Shown: piece after piece, positions 18,744-27,347 of the stretch | How the letters are laid out: the number at the start of each line of letters is the position of its first letter | Position numbering within the stretch: position 1 is the first letter of the stretch | Source: Sphingomonas abietis | GTDB taxonomy: Bacteria; Pseudomonadota; Alphaproteobacteria; Sphingomonadales; Sphingomonadaceae | Direction: 5' to 3' | DNA: 64,000 nt | NCBI RefSeq assembly: GCF_027625475.1 | Contig: NZ_CP115174.1 | Coordinates: 62,001-126,000, forward strand | The notes under the pieces: model-generated | What the model was told of the DNA's origin: nothing | Database searches by the model: none | Seen by the model: only the letters and a program-made list of their open reading frames with translations | Program-made: the position numbers and the translations under genes

Positions 18744-19649
18744 ATGCTGCCCTTCTCGCGCGTCACCATCATCGGGCTGGGGCTGATCGGCTCCTCGATC
18801 GCGCGCGCGGTGCGGGACTATATGCCGACCGTCCGGCTGACCCTGCACGATGCCGATCCGGCGGTGCGCGAGCGAGTGCGGGCGCTCGATCTCGCCGACG
18901 ACGTGGCCGATACTGCCGGTGCCGCGGTGATCGATGCCGATCTGGTGATGCTGTGCGTGCCGGTCGGCGCGATGGGGGCGGTGGCGGAGGCGATCGCGCA
19001 CGATCTGCCGGCGGACGCGATCGTCAGCGATGTCGGCGGATCGAAGGCCAGCGTCATCGCGGCGCTGCGCGAACATCTGCCCGATGCGGTCATCGTCCCC
19101 GGCCATCCGGTTGCGGGCACCGAGCATAGCGGGCCGGATGCCGGCTTCGCGAGCCTGTTCAAGAGCCGCTGGTGCATCCTGACGCCGACCCCGGAGGCGC
19201 CCGAGGCGGCGGTCGAGCGATTGCGCGCCTTCTGGCAGGCATTCGGTGCGCAGGTCGAGATCATGGACCCCAAGCATCATGATCTGGTGCTGGCCGTCAC
19301 CAGCCATGTGCCGCATCTGATCGCCTACACCATCGTCGGCACCGCGTCGGACCTCGAGGACGTGACGCAGGGCGAGGTGATCAAATTCTCGGCCGGCGGC
19401 TTCCGTGACTTCACCCGCATCGCTGCCTCCGATCCGACGATGTGGCGCGACGTGTTCCTCAACAACCGCGAGGCGGTGCTGGAAGTTCTCCAGCGGCTGA
19501 CCGAGGATCTCACCATGCTCCAGCGCGCGATCCGCTGGGGAGACGGCGACACGCTGTTCGATCTGTTCACGCGGACGCGCGCAGTGCGCCGCTCGATCGT
19601 CGAGCAGGGCCAGGACGATGCGGCCCCCGATTTCGGCCGCAAGCACTGA
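18744..19649 (+). CDS. tyrC: Prephenate/arogenate (cyclohexadienyl) dehydrogenase
   Basis: A 301-residue TyrA-family dehydrogenase for tyrosine synthesis. The N-terminal NAD(P) fold has GLGLIG (11-16), then SDVGGSKASVI, the GHPVAGTEHSGP catalytic-loop segment, and HHDLVLAVTSHVPHLIAY with the conserved histidines. No chorismate mutase or ACT domain is attached. It follows hisC with no spacer, matching the hisH-tyrC pairing described in Zymomonas. Its specificity for prephenate versus arogenate, and for NAD versus NADP, is not decided by sequence. Confidence 0.92.
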   Translation: MLPFSRVTIIGLGLIGSSIARAVRDYMPTVRLTLHDADPAVRERVRALDLADDVADTAGAAVIDADLVMLCVPVGAMGAVAEAIAHDLPADAIVSDVGGSKASVIAALREHLPDAVIVPGHPVAGTEHSGPDAGFASLFKSRWCILTPTPEAPEAAVERLRAFWQAFGAQVEIMDPKHHDLVLAVTSHVPHLIAYTIVGTASDLEDVTQGEVIKFSAGGFRDFTRIAASDPTMWRDVFLNNREAVLEVLQRLTEDLTMLQRAIRWGDGDTLFDLFTRTRAVRRSIVEQGQDDAAPDFGRKH

Positions 19650-19659
19650 GATTGAAGGC

Positions 19660-20343
19660 TTAGCCGTTCAGGACGTTGATCGCGTCATGGACGGCCGCCT
19701 CGATCGCCTTGCGCGGCAGGCCTGACGGAATGGTCTCGCCGAACCGCAGCGTGACGATGCCGGGCTGCTTCATCAACCCGCGCGGCCAGACGATGCCGGC
19801 ATCGGTCGCGACCGGGATGACCGGCATACCGAGCCGCGCATAGAGGCCTGCGAAGCCGGCCTGCAGCTTCGGCGCTTCGCCATGCGGAACGCGCGTGCCC
19901 TCCGGGAAGATCAGCACCACGCGATGCCGGGTCTTCGCATCATCCGCTGCGAGCAGCATCGATCGCAGCGCGGTGGCGCTGGCGGCACGATCGACCGGAA
20001 TGACGCCGTGGCGGCGGATCAGCGTGCCGAACAGCGGGATCGCGGCCAGCTCGCGCTTCAGCACGATGATCGGCTCGTCGAGTATCGCCAGCAGCGCGAG
20101 CGTCTCATAGGCCGATTCATGCTTGGCGGCGACGAGCACCGGCCCGTCCGGCAGCGTGCCCTCCACCTTCATCCGCACGCCAACGGTGGCGCGGGCCAGG
20201 ATGAGGTACAGGCGGCCCCAATGGTGGGCGACGCGGGAGATGCCCTTGCGGCTGAACAGCGCGATCGGCAGCCCGACCAGGACGATCATCGTCGTCAGCG
20301 CGTAGAAGAGCAGGGCGAAGCTCAGGGATCGGATCAATCTCAT
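19660..20343 (-). CDS. plsC: 1-acyl-sn-glycerol-3-phosphate acyltransferase family protein
   Basis: A 227-residue PlsC-like acyltransferase. An N-terminal membrane segment (LSFALLFYALTTMIVLVGLP) is followed by block I KHESAYE (His75; Glu in place of the usual Asp, as in the KHQSAWE subgroup), GVIPVDR in block II, and FPEGTR (146-151). It would acylate lysophosphatidic acid or a related lipid at the inner membrane. It is the last gene of the ftsE-ftsX-ydcF-plsC minus-strand run, 7 bp after ydcF. I take the ATG at 20343; a GTG precedes it. Confidence 0.9.
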   Translation of the reverse strand: MRLIRSLSFALLFYALTTMIVLVGLPIALFSRKGISRVAHHWGRLYLILARATVGVRMKVEGTLPDGPVLVAAKHESAYETLALLAILDEPIIVLKRELAAIPLFGTLIRRHGVIPVDRAASATALRSMLLAADDAKTRHRVVLIFPEGTRVPHGEAPKLQAGFAGLYARLGMPVIPVATDAGIVWPRGLMKQPGIVTLRFGETIPSGLPRKAIEAAVHDAINVLNG

Positions 20344-20350
20344 CACGATA

Positions 20351-20884
20351 TCAATAGCCGAAGGGTGCAGCGATCCGCCGCAGCAAATATTTATGATATT
20401 CGGTGAACAGGGTCATGAAGCCGGGCTGGCTGCGCACCGCATCGGGCAGGATGGCGATGCCCTTGCCGGCAAGGGCGCGATCCAGATCGGAATGCGCGCG
20501 CGGCATATGCCAGTCGGTCGTGATCAGCCGGGCGCTGTGGTAATGATGCGCGAGCAGCCATTTGGCGGTTTCGGTCGCGTTGGTGCGGGTGTCGACCGAT
20601 TCCTGGCCGAGATCGACGCAGCAATCGAACAGCGCCTCGGGGCGTCCGGTGCGGAGCGCCAGTTCCTTCTTGCGCACGGTGCGATCGGCGCCGGAGACCA
20701 GCAGCCGCTGCGCGCGATGCTGCGCCAGCATGGCGAGGCCGCGATCGAGCCGTCCGGCGCCGCCGGTCAGCACGACGATCGCGTCGGTCTGCTCGTTGCC
20801 GGCCGGGCGGGGCAGGGTGAGCGTGAAGACCGCGAAGCCCAGCCCCCACAGGACGATCAGCAGGGCGATCAGGCGACTGATCAT
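20351..20884 (-). CDS. YdcF/ElyC-type DUF218 protein
   Basis: A 177-residue protein with an N-terminal membrane anchor (IALLIVLWGLGFAVFTL) and a DUF218 domain. The domain shows DAIVVLTGGAGRLDRGL, LLVSGADRTV, TRTNATETAKWL and ARLITTDWHMPRA, the order seen in SanA/ElyC/YdcF proteins, some of which affect envelope polysaccharide or peptidoglycan metabolism. The start overlaps the ftsX stop by four bases, so it is expressed with the divisome transporter genes. The biochemical activity of the family is not settled. Confidence 0.88.
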   Translation of the reverse strand: MISRLIALLIVLWGLGFAVFTLTLPRPAGNEQTDAIVVLTGGAGRLDRGLAMLAQHRAQRLLVSGADRTVRKKELALRTGRPEALFDCCVDLGQESVDTRTNATETAKWLLAHHYHSARLITTDWHMPRAHSDLDRALAGKGIAILPDAVRSQPGFMTLFTEYHKYLLRRIAAPFGY

Positions 20885-21768
20885 AAGGTCCGTCCCAGTG
20901 CGCGCTGCACGGTCACGCGGGCGACCAGCAGCGCCAGCAGGCCGGCCAGCACCGGCAGGCAGAGCAGCACCAGCCAGGCGCCGGCAGGCAGCGCGATCGA
21001 GCCGACCAGGCCCGAGCCGATCTGGCTGATCCTGCGCCCCAACACGACGATCACGACGATCGCGGCGACCAGCCCGACGACGGCGCCGAACAGTGCGTCG
21101 AGCGCGATACGGCGCTGGAAGAGGCGTGCCACCTGGACATCGGTGGCGCCCATCATGTGCATCACGTCGATCGTGCGGCGATGGGTGTTGAGCGCCGACC
21201 GCGCGGCCAGCACCACGGCGGCGGCGGTGGCGCCGGCCATCATCACCACGATACCGCCGGCCAGCAGCCCGAGCGAGCGGATCAGCCCGATCAGCGGGGC
21301 GATGAAGCCGGCATGATCGTCGATCCGGGCATGGGGGGCGACGGTGCGGATCATGGTGGCGATGCGATCGAGCCGGTCGCGGCCGGTCTCCGTCAGGTCG
21401 ATGTCGATCATCGCCGGTAGCGGCAGGTCGCGATCAAGGCCGGCATCGCCCAGCCATGGCCGCAGCAGCGCCTGCATCTCCGGCTGGCCGAGCCGCCGGG
21501 CCGAAATGACGCCCTCCTGTGCGCGCAGGGCCTGTTCGGCGGCGCCGGCCTCACGGTCGCGCTGGGTGGGATCGGCGAGGATGATCTGCACCGTCACCTG
21601 GCGGCCGAGATCGCTGCCGAGCCGGCTCGCCGCCGACGCCATGGCGAGCCCGCCGGCGGCGGCCAGCGCGGTCAGGAACATCATGATCGCGATCACCCAC
21701 GGCATCGGCCCGGCCAGTCGCCCTTCGGGCAACAGCCGCCGTTCGGCCTGGGATGCGCCCAGCATCAT
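20881..21768 (-). CDS. ftsX: Cell division protein FtsX
   Basis: A 295-residue permease-like protein with four predicted spans (one near residues 20-45, three in the C-terminal half) and an extracytoplasmic loop after the first span, the FtsX layout. Together with FtsE it regulates peptidoglycan hydrolases at the division site. The MHMMGATDVQVARLFQRR segment is the typical FtsX cytoplasmic motif (usually IxxLxGAxxxFVxxPF). The ATG at 21768 shares a base with the ftsE stop (TGATG). Confidence 0.92.
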   Translation of the reverse strand: MMLGASQAERRLLPEGRLAGPMPWVIAIMMFLTALAAAGGLAMASAASRLGSDLGRQVTVQIILADPTQRDREAGAAEQALRAQEGVISARRLGQPEMQALLRPWLGDAGLDRDLPLPAMIDIDLTETGRDRLDRIATMIRTVAPHARIDDHAGFIAPLIGLIRSLGLLAGGIVVMMAGATAAAVVLAARSALNTHRRTIDVMHMMGATDVQVARLFQRRIALDALFGAVVGLVAAIVVIVVLGRRISQIGSGLVGSIALPAGAWLVLLCLPVLAGLLALLVARVTVQRALGRTL

Positions 21769-22475
21769 CAATGATGCTCCGCGCGCGGCGGATAGCGCAG
21801 CGCTCCGGTCGGATCCTGCAACTGCCCGCGATCGAGCCGCATGACATTGGCCGAGGCGACGCGGCTGAGCAGATGGATATCGTGGGTGGCGACGACGATG
21901 GTGGTGCCGAGCGTGTTGAGCGCGTCGAACAGATGGAGCAGCCGCGCCGCCATTTCGGGATCGACATTGCCGGTCGGCTCGTCGGCGACGAGGATTTCGG
22001 GCCGGCCGATCACCGCGCGGGCGATGGCGACGCGCTGCTGCTCGCCGCCGGACAGCGTTGGCGGGTGCGCGGAGGCGCGTTCGGCGAGGCCGACCCACGC
22101 CAGCATCTCGCGCACCGGCGTCACCAGATCGCGCTCGTCGACGCCGGCGATGCGCAGCGGCAGGGCGATATTGTCGAAGGCGGAAAGGTGCGGGATCAGT
22201 CGGAAATCCTGGAACACCACGCCGATCCGCCGCCGGAAGCCGGGCAGGCGGGCGCGGCGGAGTTGCACGACATCCTCGCCGAACAGCCGGATCGCGCCGC
22301 GCGACGGGCGCTGCGAGAGATAGAGCATCTTGAGCAGCGACGTCTTGCCTGCGCCCGAAGGGCCGGTCAGGAAGTAGAAGCCGCCCGGCGCCAGCGTGAA
22401 GCTCAGGTCCGAAAGCGTCTCGGCGCCGGTCCCGTAACGCAGGCCGACATTCTCGAACTGCACGATACCGGACAT
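21768..22475 (-). CDS. ftsE: Cell division ATP-binding protein FtsE
   Basis: A 235-residue ABC ATPase. It has Walker A GPSGAGKT (38-45), [17 protein letters not shown] after the Q-loop, the signature LSGGEQQR (141-148) and Walker [11 protein letters not shown] (161-170). The QDFRL and SAFDNIA segments are FtsE-like and it sits directly ahead of ftsX. Start at [10 protein letters not shown] (CAT 22473-22475) fits the family; the frame is open further upstream but without family resemblance. It is divergent from the zinc-ribbon gene. Confidence 0.95.
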   Translation of the reverse strand: MSGIVQFENVGLRYGTGAETLSDLSFTLAPGGFYFLTGPSGAGKTSLLKMLYLSQRPSRGAIRLFGEDVVQLRRARLPGFRRRIGVVFQDFRLIPHLSAFDNIALPLRIAGVDERDLVTPVREMLAWVGLAERASAHPPTLSGGEQQRVAIARAVIGRPEILVADEPTGNVDPEMAARLLHLFDALNTLGTTIVVATHDIHLLSRVASANVMRLDRGQLQDPTGALRYPPRAEHH

Positions 22476-22633
22476 TCGCTGGGCTGACGCCTTTCCATTC
22501 AGAGCCTCGTTCCTGCCGCTTTCGCACAGGCACGCCAGCGGGAGCAAGCGCGGCGCTTGCCAGCCGGGCATTCATCGTCCTAGATCGATCTAAAGGGGTT
22601 GCGCGCGTTGCGGAAAAGCCGGACGACAAAGGC

Positions 22634-23395
22634 ATGATACTGAGCTGTCCCGCGTGCGGCACGCGCTATCTCGTGCCCGATAGCGCGGTCGGTGTGAACG
22701 GCCGGCAGGTGCGGTGCGCGTCCTGCCGCCATAGCTGGTTCCAGGAGCCGGCGAGCGTCGATCCGGCGGAGGCCCCCGCAGGCTTCGTGCCACCATCGCT
22801 CCCCGTCGTGCCCCCCCCCGTCGTGGCGCGCGCCGTCCCGGATGAATCGCCTTATGGTGCCCCGCCGACCGGCATGGAAACGCCGCCGCCGCCGGCCGGT
22901 GCCTTCGCCGACATTCGATCGACCGATCCGATCCATCCCTATGCGCCGGAGCCTCCGTTCCGGGCGCGGCGCAATCCGGTGCGCCAGATGACGATGCTGG
23001 CCGTGCTCGCCGGCGTGCTGCTGCTGATTGCGGCGGCGGCGGTGGCATGGTTCGGGCCGACCGCGTTCGCCGGCCTGTTCGGCACCAGCAAGGCGCAGAG
23101 CCCGCTGATGCTCCAGGTCGTCCGCAAGCCCGATCGCCGCACGCTGGCAACCGGCAACGAGCTGTTCGCGGTGTCGGGTCGGATCGTGAATCCCACCAAT
23201 GTGATCCAGCAGGTGCCGGATATCCGCGCCGAGCTGCGCGATGCGCAGGGCCGGCCGGTCTATGGCTGGACGATCAACGCGCCGGTTCGCCAGCTGGCAC
23301 CCAAGGGCTCGGCCGACTTCGACAGCGCCGAAGTGGACGTGCCGCAGGGATCCAAGGCCCTGAACCTCAGTTTCGCCGGCACGGACGACCATTAG
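22634..23395 (+). CDS. MJ0042-type zinc-ribbon membrane protein
   Basis: A 253-residue protein. The N-terminus is a zinc ribbon [21 protein letters not shown] (CxxC at about 5-8 and about 28-31), followed by a long Pro-rich linker. One membrane span follows ([20 protein letters not shown]), then an extracytoplasmic beta-rich domain (DUF3426-like) with [22 protein letters not shown]. Such proteins are common next to ftsE in alphaproteobacteria; their role is unknown, although the architecture suggests sensing or envelope binding. The start has only a weak purine-rich site (GGCA before ATG). Confidence 0.88.
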   Translation: MILSCPACGTRYLVPDSAVGVNGRQVRCASCRHSWFQEPASVDPAEAPAGFVPPSLPVVPPPVVARAVPDESPYGAPPTGMETPPPPAGAFADIRSTDPIHPYAPEPPFRARRNPVRQMTMLAVLAGVLLLIAAAAVAWFGPTAFAGLFGTSKAQSPLMLQVVRKPDRRTLATGNELFAVSGRIVNPTNVIQQVPDIRAELRDAQGRPVYGWTINAPVRQLAPKGSADFDSAEVDVPQGSKALNLSFAGTDDH

Positions 23396-23406
23396 AAGAA
23401 AGCGCA

Positions 23407-23435
23407 TTGCGCGCTGTCATTGGCTTTGCTAGAGG
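23407..23435 (+). promoter_or_regulatory. Probable promoter for tRNA-Leu
   Basis: TTGCGC (23407-23412) and TAGAGG (23430-23435) with a 17-bp spacer lie about 58 bp ahead of the mature tRNA 5' end. The GCTAGAGG -10 context is of the kind seen at strong stable-RNA promoters in this group. Confidence 0.45.
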
Positions 23436-23492
23436 GACGCGCCTACCCGCCGCCGGGCTCCCGACATGGGATTTTCGGCGGTTTGGCGACGT

Positions 23493-23578
23493 GCGGTCGT
23501 GGCGGAATGGTAGACGCGCAGCCTTGAGGTGGCTGTGGCCGAAAGGCCGTGGAAGTTCGAGTCTTCTCGACCGCACCA
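23493..23578 (+). tRNA. tRNA-Leu (anticodon GAG)
   Basis: An 86-nt class II tRNA. The acceptor stem pairs GCGGTCG (23493-23499) with CGACCGC (23568-23574), the discriminator is A and CCA is encoded (23576-23578). The D-arm GGCGGAATGGTAGACGC is leucine-like. The anticodon loop CTTGAGG gives anticodon GAG at 23526-23528, reading CUC/CUU. A variable arm with the GGCCGAAAGGCC hairpin follows, then the TTCGAGT T-loop. It is a single tRNA with its own terminator downstream. Confidence 0.96.
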
Positions 23579-23600
23579 TTCATCAGAACAGCGATGGCGA

Positions 23601-23621
23601 AAACATCCCTTCGGGGATTTT
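23601..23621 (+). terminator. UUCG-tetraloop terminator after tRNA-Leu
   Basis: Short stem ATCCC (23605-23609) / GGGAT (23614-23618) capped by a stable TTCG tetraloop and followed by TTTT (23618-23621), with an A-run before it. It lies 23 bp after the tRNA 3' end and fits a compact intrinsic terminator. The 220 bases from here to the GH31 gene hold no ORF I can support. Confidence 0.7.
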
Positions 23622-23842
23622 GGCGCGCGGCATATCGCCATAGCGTCGCGACCGCCGTCAATGCTGCGCCGTCCTCCACAAACTCACATCCCATCCCATC
23701 CGGGCGTCCCGTTCCTTACGCGGCGCAGCCCGGCACGCCCGCAACCGCGCGCAGCGCAGAATTAGCGCTGGCTTTTGGGGGCGTTGGTCATGCTTATCAT
23801 GAGAAGTCGGCCTTCGGGGTCGGTTGAGGGGAAGGGGACAGG

Positions 23843-26311
23843 ATGAGGTTCGCGATGCTGGCCGGTGTGGCGGCGGTGGCGTTCGGAAGTGCGGCCATGG
23901 CGCAGGTGACGCCACCCGCCGAGACCAAGAAGGCGGCAGAGCCGGGGCGTTCAGTGGCATCCGCGCCTGTAGAATCGGTGTCGATCACACCGCGGGCCGA
24001 CGGCATGGAGCTGCACATCGGCAAGCGGCTGGTGCAGATCACCGCCCTCGAAGGCGATATCGTGCGCGTCCGTGTTGGCCTTGGCGGCGTCTTGCCGGCC
24101 GATGAAAGCTGGGCGGTGCCGCAGGCGGTGCGTCAGGCGTCGGTGAAGGTGCGGGCGGTGGCCAACGGCTTCGCGGCGGGTTCGCTGGTGGTCACCGCCG
24201 ACCCGATGACCGGGCGCCTGATCGTGGCGGACGGTGCGGGCCGTAGCGTGTATCGCGAGGCCTCGGTGCCGTCGGTGCGGGACGGCGACGGCTTCCAGCT
24301 CGTCCAGCAGATGCCGGAGGACGCGCATTATTTCGGCCTCGGCGACAAGACCGGCCCGCTCGACCGGCGCGGTCAGGCGTTCACGCTGTGGGATACCGAT
24401 GCCTTCGGCTTCCAGGAATCGACGGACCCGATCTACAAATCGATTCCCTTCGTCCTCCAGGTTTCCAACGACGGCCATGCCTCGGGCCTGCTGATGGACA
24501 ACACATGGCGCAGCTTCTTCGATTTCGGGCGAACCGATCGCGGGCTGCTGCGCTTCGGTTCCGAAAACGGGCCGATCGACTATTATATCCTCGCCGGCCC
24601 GACGACCAAGGACGTGGTGCAGCGCTATGCGAAGCTTACCGGCCCGTCGCCGCTGCCACCGCTCTGGGCGCTGGGCTTCCAGCAATCGCGCTACAGCTAC
24701 ATGTCGGCGGTCGAGGTGCGCGACATCGCCGGCCATTATCGCCGCGACAGGGTGCCGCTCGACGTCCTCTACCTCGATATCGCCTACCAGGATCGCAACC
24801 GCCCCTTCACCGTCGACGGCAAGACCTTCCCCGATCTGCCGGGGCTGGTGAAGGATCTGAAGGGGCAGGGCATCCGCCTCGTCACGATCACCGATCTCCA
24901 TATCGCCGCCGCGCCCCATCAGGGTTATGTGCCCTATGATACCGGCATGGCGGGCGACGATTTCGTCAAGAATGCCGCCGGCAATCTCTATGTCGCGCCG
25001 GTCTGGCCGGGGCCGTCGGTGTTCCCGGACTTCACCCGGGCGAAGACCCGCGACTGGTGGGGCGGCCTCTATAAGGGCTTCGTCACCGATGGCGTCGCCG
25101 GCTTCTGGAACGACATGAACGAGCCGGCGGTGTTCGACACGCCGACCAAGACGATGCCGCTCGACAACCGCCACCGCATCGAGGAGCCGGGCTTCGCGAC
25201 CCGCACCGCCACCCACGCCGAGATCCATAATGTCTACGGCATGGAGAATAGCCGGGCGACCTACGAAGGGCTGCTCAAGCTCGCGCCCGACGAGCGGCCG
25301 TTCGTGCTGACCCGCGCCAGCTACGCCGGCGGCCAGCGCTATGCCGCGACCTGGACCGGCGACAACACGTCGAGCTGGAATCATCTGCGCCTATCGGTGT
25401 CGCAGATCGTCAATCTCGGATTATCGGGCTTCGCCTGGTCCGGCGCCGACGTCGGCGGCTTCGCGGGCGTGCCGTCCGCCGATCTGCTGACCCGCTGGAT
25501 CGAGGTCGCGGCGTTCCAGCCGATCTTCCGCGATCACACCACCATCGGTACGCCGCATCAGGAGGTGTGGGTCCACGGGCCGCAGCATGAGGCGATCCGC
25601 AGGCGCTATATCGAAGCGCGCTACCGGCTGATGCCCTATCTCTACGCGGTCGCCGACGAGACCGCGCGCACCGGCCTGCCGATGATGCGGCCGCTGTTCA
25701 TGACCTACCCCGAGGCGCTGACCGCGTCGTGCGACACCAGTAACGATTTCCTGGTCGGCGACAGGCTGCTGGTGGCGCCGCCGAACCAGCCCGAGAGCCC
25801 CGAAAGCTACGACATCTGCCTGCCCAAAGGCGGCTGGTACGACTATTGGACGGGCCAGGCCGCGCCGGCCAGGGTGCATGAGACGCCACAACTGGATCGC
25901 CTGCCGGTCTATATCCGGGCCGGCACCATCCTGCCCCGCCAGCCGCTCGTGCAAAGCACGATGGAAACACCCAACGGCCCGCTGGAACTGGCGGTCTACG
26001 CCGGGCCGAACTGCGCGGGCACGCTCTATGCCGACGATGGCCACAGCCTCGGTTATCAGCATGGGGCCTATCTGCGGCAGCCCTTGAGCTGCACCATGAC
26101 GCCGAAGGGGATGACCCTCGCTTTCGCCAAACGCGACGGCAGTTGGAAGCCATGGTGGAAGACTCTGACGGTCAGTGTCTATGGTTGGAAAGGCGCCGCC
26201 CACGCCAGCATGGGGGGCCAAAACCTGCCGGTCAGTATCGATTCCGGCGGCGTGCTGCACGTCTCCCTACCCGATCAGCCGGGCGTGGCGAGCGTCACGA
26301 TCGGGGGCTGA
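23843..26311 (+). CDS. Secreted GH31 alpha-glucosidase-type glycoside hydrolase
   Basis: An 822-residue enzyme with a signal peptide (residues 1-20, cleavage after AMA). A galactose-mutarotase-like N domain is followed by the GH31 barrel. The nucleophile region is GFWNDMNEP (Asp424) and the acid/base is in TWTGDN (Asp507), with GADVGGF and the RLMPYLY helix following. C-terminal beta domains complete the usual length. It should hydrolyse alpha-glucosides (maltose-like or similar) in the periplasm or outside. RBS GAGGGGAAGGGGACAGG is strong. It is not next to a maltose or TonB locus, so regulation is unclear. Its 3' end overlaps the convergent glycosyltransferase gene by 17 bp. Confidence 0.93.
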   Translation: MRFAMLAGVAAVAFGSAAMAQVTPPAETKKAAEPGRSVASAPVESVSITPRADGMELHIGKRLVQITALEGDIVRVRVGLGGVLPADESWAVPQAVRQASVKVRAVANGFAAGSLVVTADPMTGRLIVADGAGRSVYREASVPSVRDGDGFQLVQQMPEDAHYFGLGDKTGPLDRRGQAFTLWDTDAFGFQESTDPIYKSIPFVLQVSNDGHASGLLMDNTWRSFFDFGRTDRGLLRFGSENGPIDYYILAGPTTKDVVQRYAKLTGPSPLPPLWALGFQQSRYSYMSAVEVRDIAGHYRRDRVPLDVLYLDIAYQDRNRPFTVDGKTFPDLPGLVKDLKGQGIRLVTITDLHIAAAPHQGYVPYDTGMAGDDFVKNAAGNLYVAPVWPGPSVFPDFTRAKTRDWWGGLYKGFVTDGVAGFWNDMNEPAVFDTPTKTMPLDNRHRIEEPGFATRTATHAEIHNVYGMENSRATYEGLLKLAPDERPFVLTRASYAGGQRYAATWTGDNTSSWNHLRLSVSQIVNLGLSGFAWSGADVGGFAGVPSADLLTRWIEVAAFQPIFRDHTTIGTPHQEVWVHGPQHEAIRRRYIEARYRLMPYLYAVADETARTGLPMMRPLFMTYPEALTASCDTSNDFLVGDRLLVAPPNQPESPESYDICLPKGGWYDYWTGQAAPARVHETPQLDRLPVYIRAGTILPRQPLVQSTMETPNGPLELAVYAGPNCAGTLYADDGHSLGYQHGAYLRQPLSCTMTPKGMTLAFAKRDGSWKPWWKTLTVSVYGWKGAAHASMGGQNLPVSIDSGGVLHVSLPDQPGVASVTIGG

Positions 26312-27347
26312 GGAGCCTGCGTGCGGCGCCGATCGCGGCGTCGCGCGCGATGGCACGCTTGCCCGTCGCGGCCAGCGGCGCGAAGTCCGGGCGAGCGCGG
26401 GCGACGTCGCCGACGCCATAGCGGCCTGCGCGCAGGCCGGATCGGGCCATGCGCCACCACAGGGCGGCGCTGCTCGACCGGGCGAAGGCTGGCGCGATGG
26501 CGCCATGCGCCTCCAGCAGCCGGGCGATGATCGTGCCGCAGCGGGCGAGGGTCGGCGCATCGGCAGGGGCATAGCTGGCACCGGCATGGCGGCTCATCAG
26601 CAGCGCCGAATCCATGGCATCGCTGCCGAACAGCGGTGCATAGCGCTGCGCCAGCACCTTGCCGGCGGACTGGATCATACCCTCTTCATAGGCCTGCGAC
26701 GCGCCCCCGGCATGAAGACGGTAGCGGACCAGCGGTTCGGCGATCCGTCCGATCCGGCCATGCGCGCGGATACGGGTGTAGAGATCGAAATCCTCGGCGA
26801 AGCGCATTTCGTCACGCTCGAACGGATCGAGCGCGCGCGCCGCCTCCGCGCGCATCATCGTGGTCGACCAGGCGAGCGGATTGATCAGCAGCATCATCCA
26901 GTCGATCTCGCTCGGATCGACGAGATCGGGATAGGGATCGCGGCGGATGCGATCGCCCTCGAACATCTCGATGGTCGAGGCGACCAGCGCCACGTCGGCG
27001 TGGGCATCGAGATAGGCGAGCTGCTTCTCGAAGCGATCGGGGCTGCACAGATCGTCCTGATCCAATCCCACGATGAAGCGCCCTCGCGCCACCGCCATCG
27101 CCCGCGTGCGCGCTACCGCCGGGCCGCCGTTGCGCTCGGCAGGCAGCACCCGCAGGCGGGGATCGTCGATCGTGGCGAGCACCGCCAGCGTATCGTCCTT
27201 CGAGGCGTCGTCGGCGACGATGATCTCGAAATCGGCGACACTCTGTGCCAGCACTCCTTCGATCGTCTCGCGGATGAAGGCGCTGCCATTATAGGCGGCC
27301 ATCACCACGCTGATGGTGGGGCATGAAGGCGTTTCGCTTCTGCTCAT
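26295..27347 (-). CDS. Family 2 glycosyltransferase
   Basis: A 350-residue GT-A-fold transferase. It begins with TISVVMAAYNGSAFIRETIEGVLAQS, has the nucleotide-binding VADDASKDDTLAVL, and a metal-binding GLDQDDL motif (Asp96-Asp99), followed by an acceptor region with EDFDLYTRIRAHG. No membrane span is evident. Donor and acceptor are unknown. Its ATG overlaps the stop of the aminotransferase-flavoprotein fusion gene by four bases, so the two are co-translated and probably act on one sugar pathway. Confidence 0.9.
   Translation of the reverse strand: MSRSETPSCPTISVVMAAYNGSAFIRETIEGVLAQSVADFEIIVADDASKDDTLAVLATIDDPRLRVLPAERNGGPAVARTRAMAVARGRFIVGLDQDDLCSPDRFEKQLAYLDAHADVALVASTIEMFEGDRIRRDPYPDLVDPSEIDWMMLLINPLAWSTTMMRAEAARALDPFERDEMRFAEDFDLYTRIRAHGRIGRIAEPLVRYRLHAGGASQAYEEGMIQSAGKVLAQRYAPLFGSDAMDSALLMSRHAGASYAPADAPTLARCGTIIARLLEAHGAIAPAFARSSSAALWWRMARSGLRAGRYGVGDVARARPDFAPLAATGKRAIARDAAIGAARRLLSPRS

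Noticed and set aside
19660..20343. Inactive PlsC because the HX4D motif reads HESAYE
   Set aside because: Glu at this position is found in the KHQSAWE-type subgroup of the family, so it is not evidence of inactivity.
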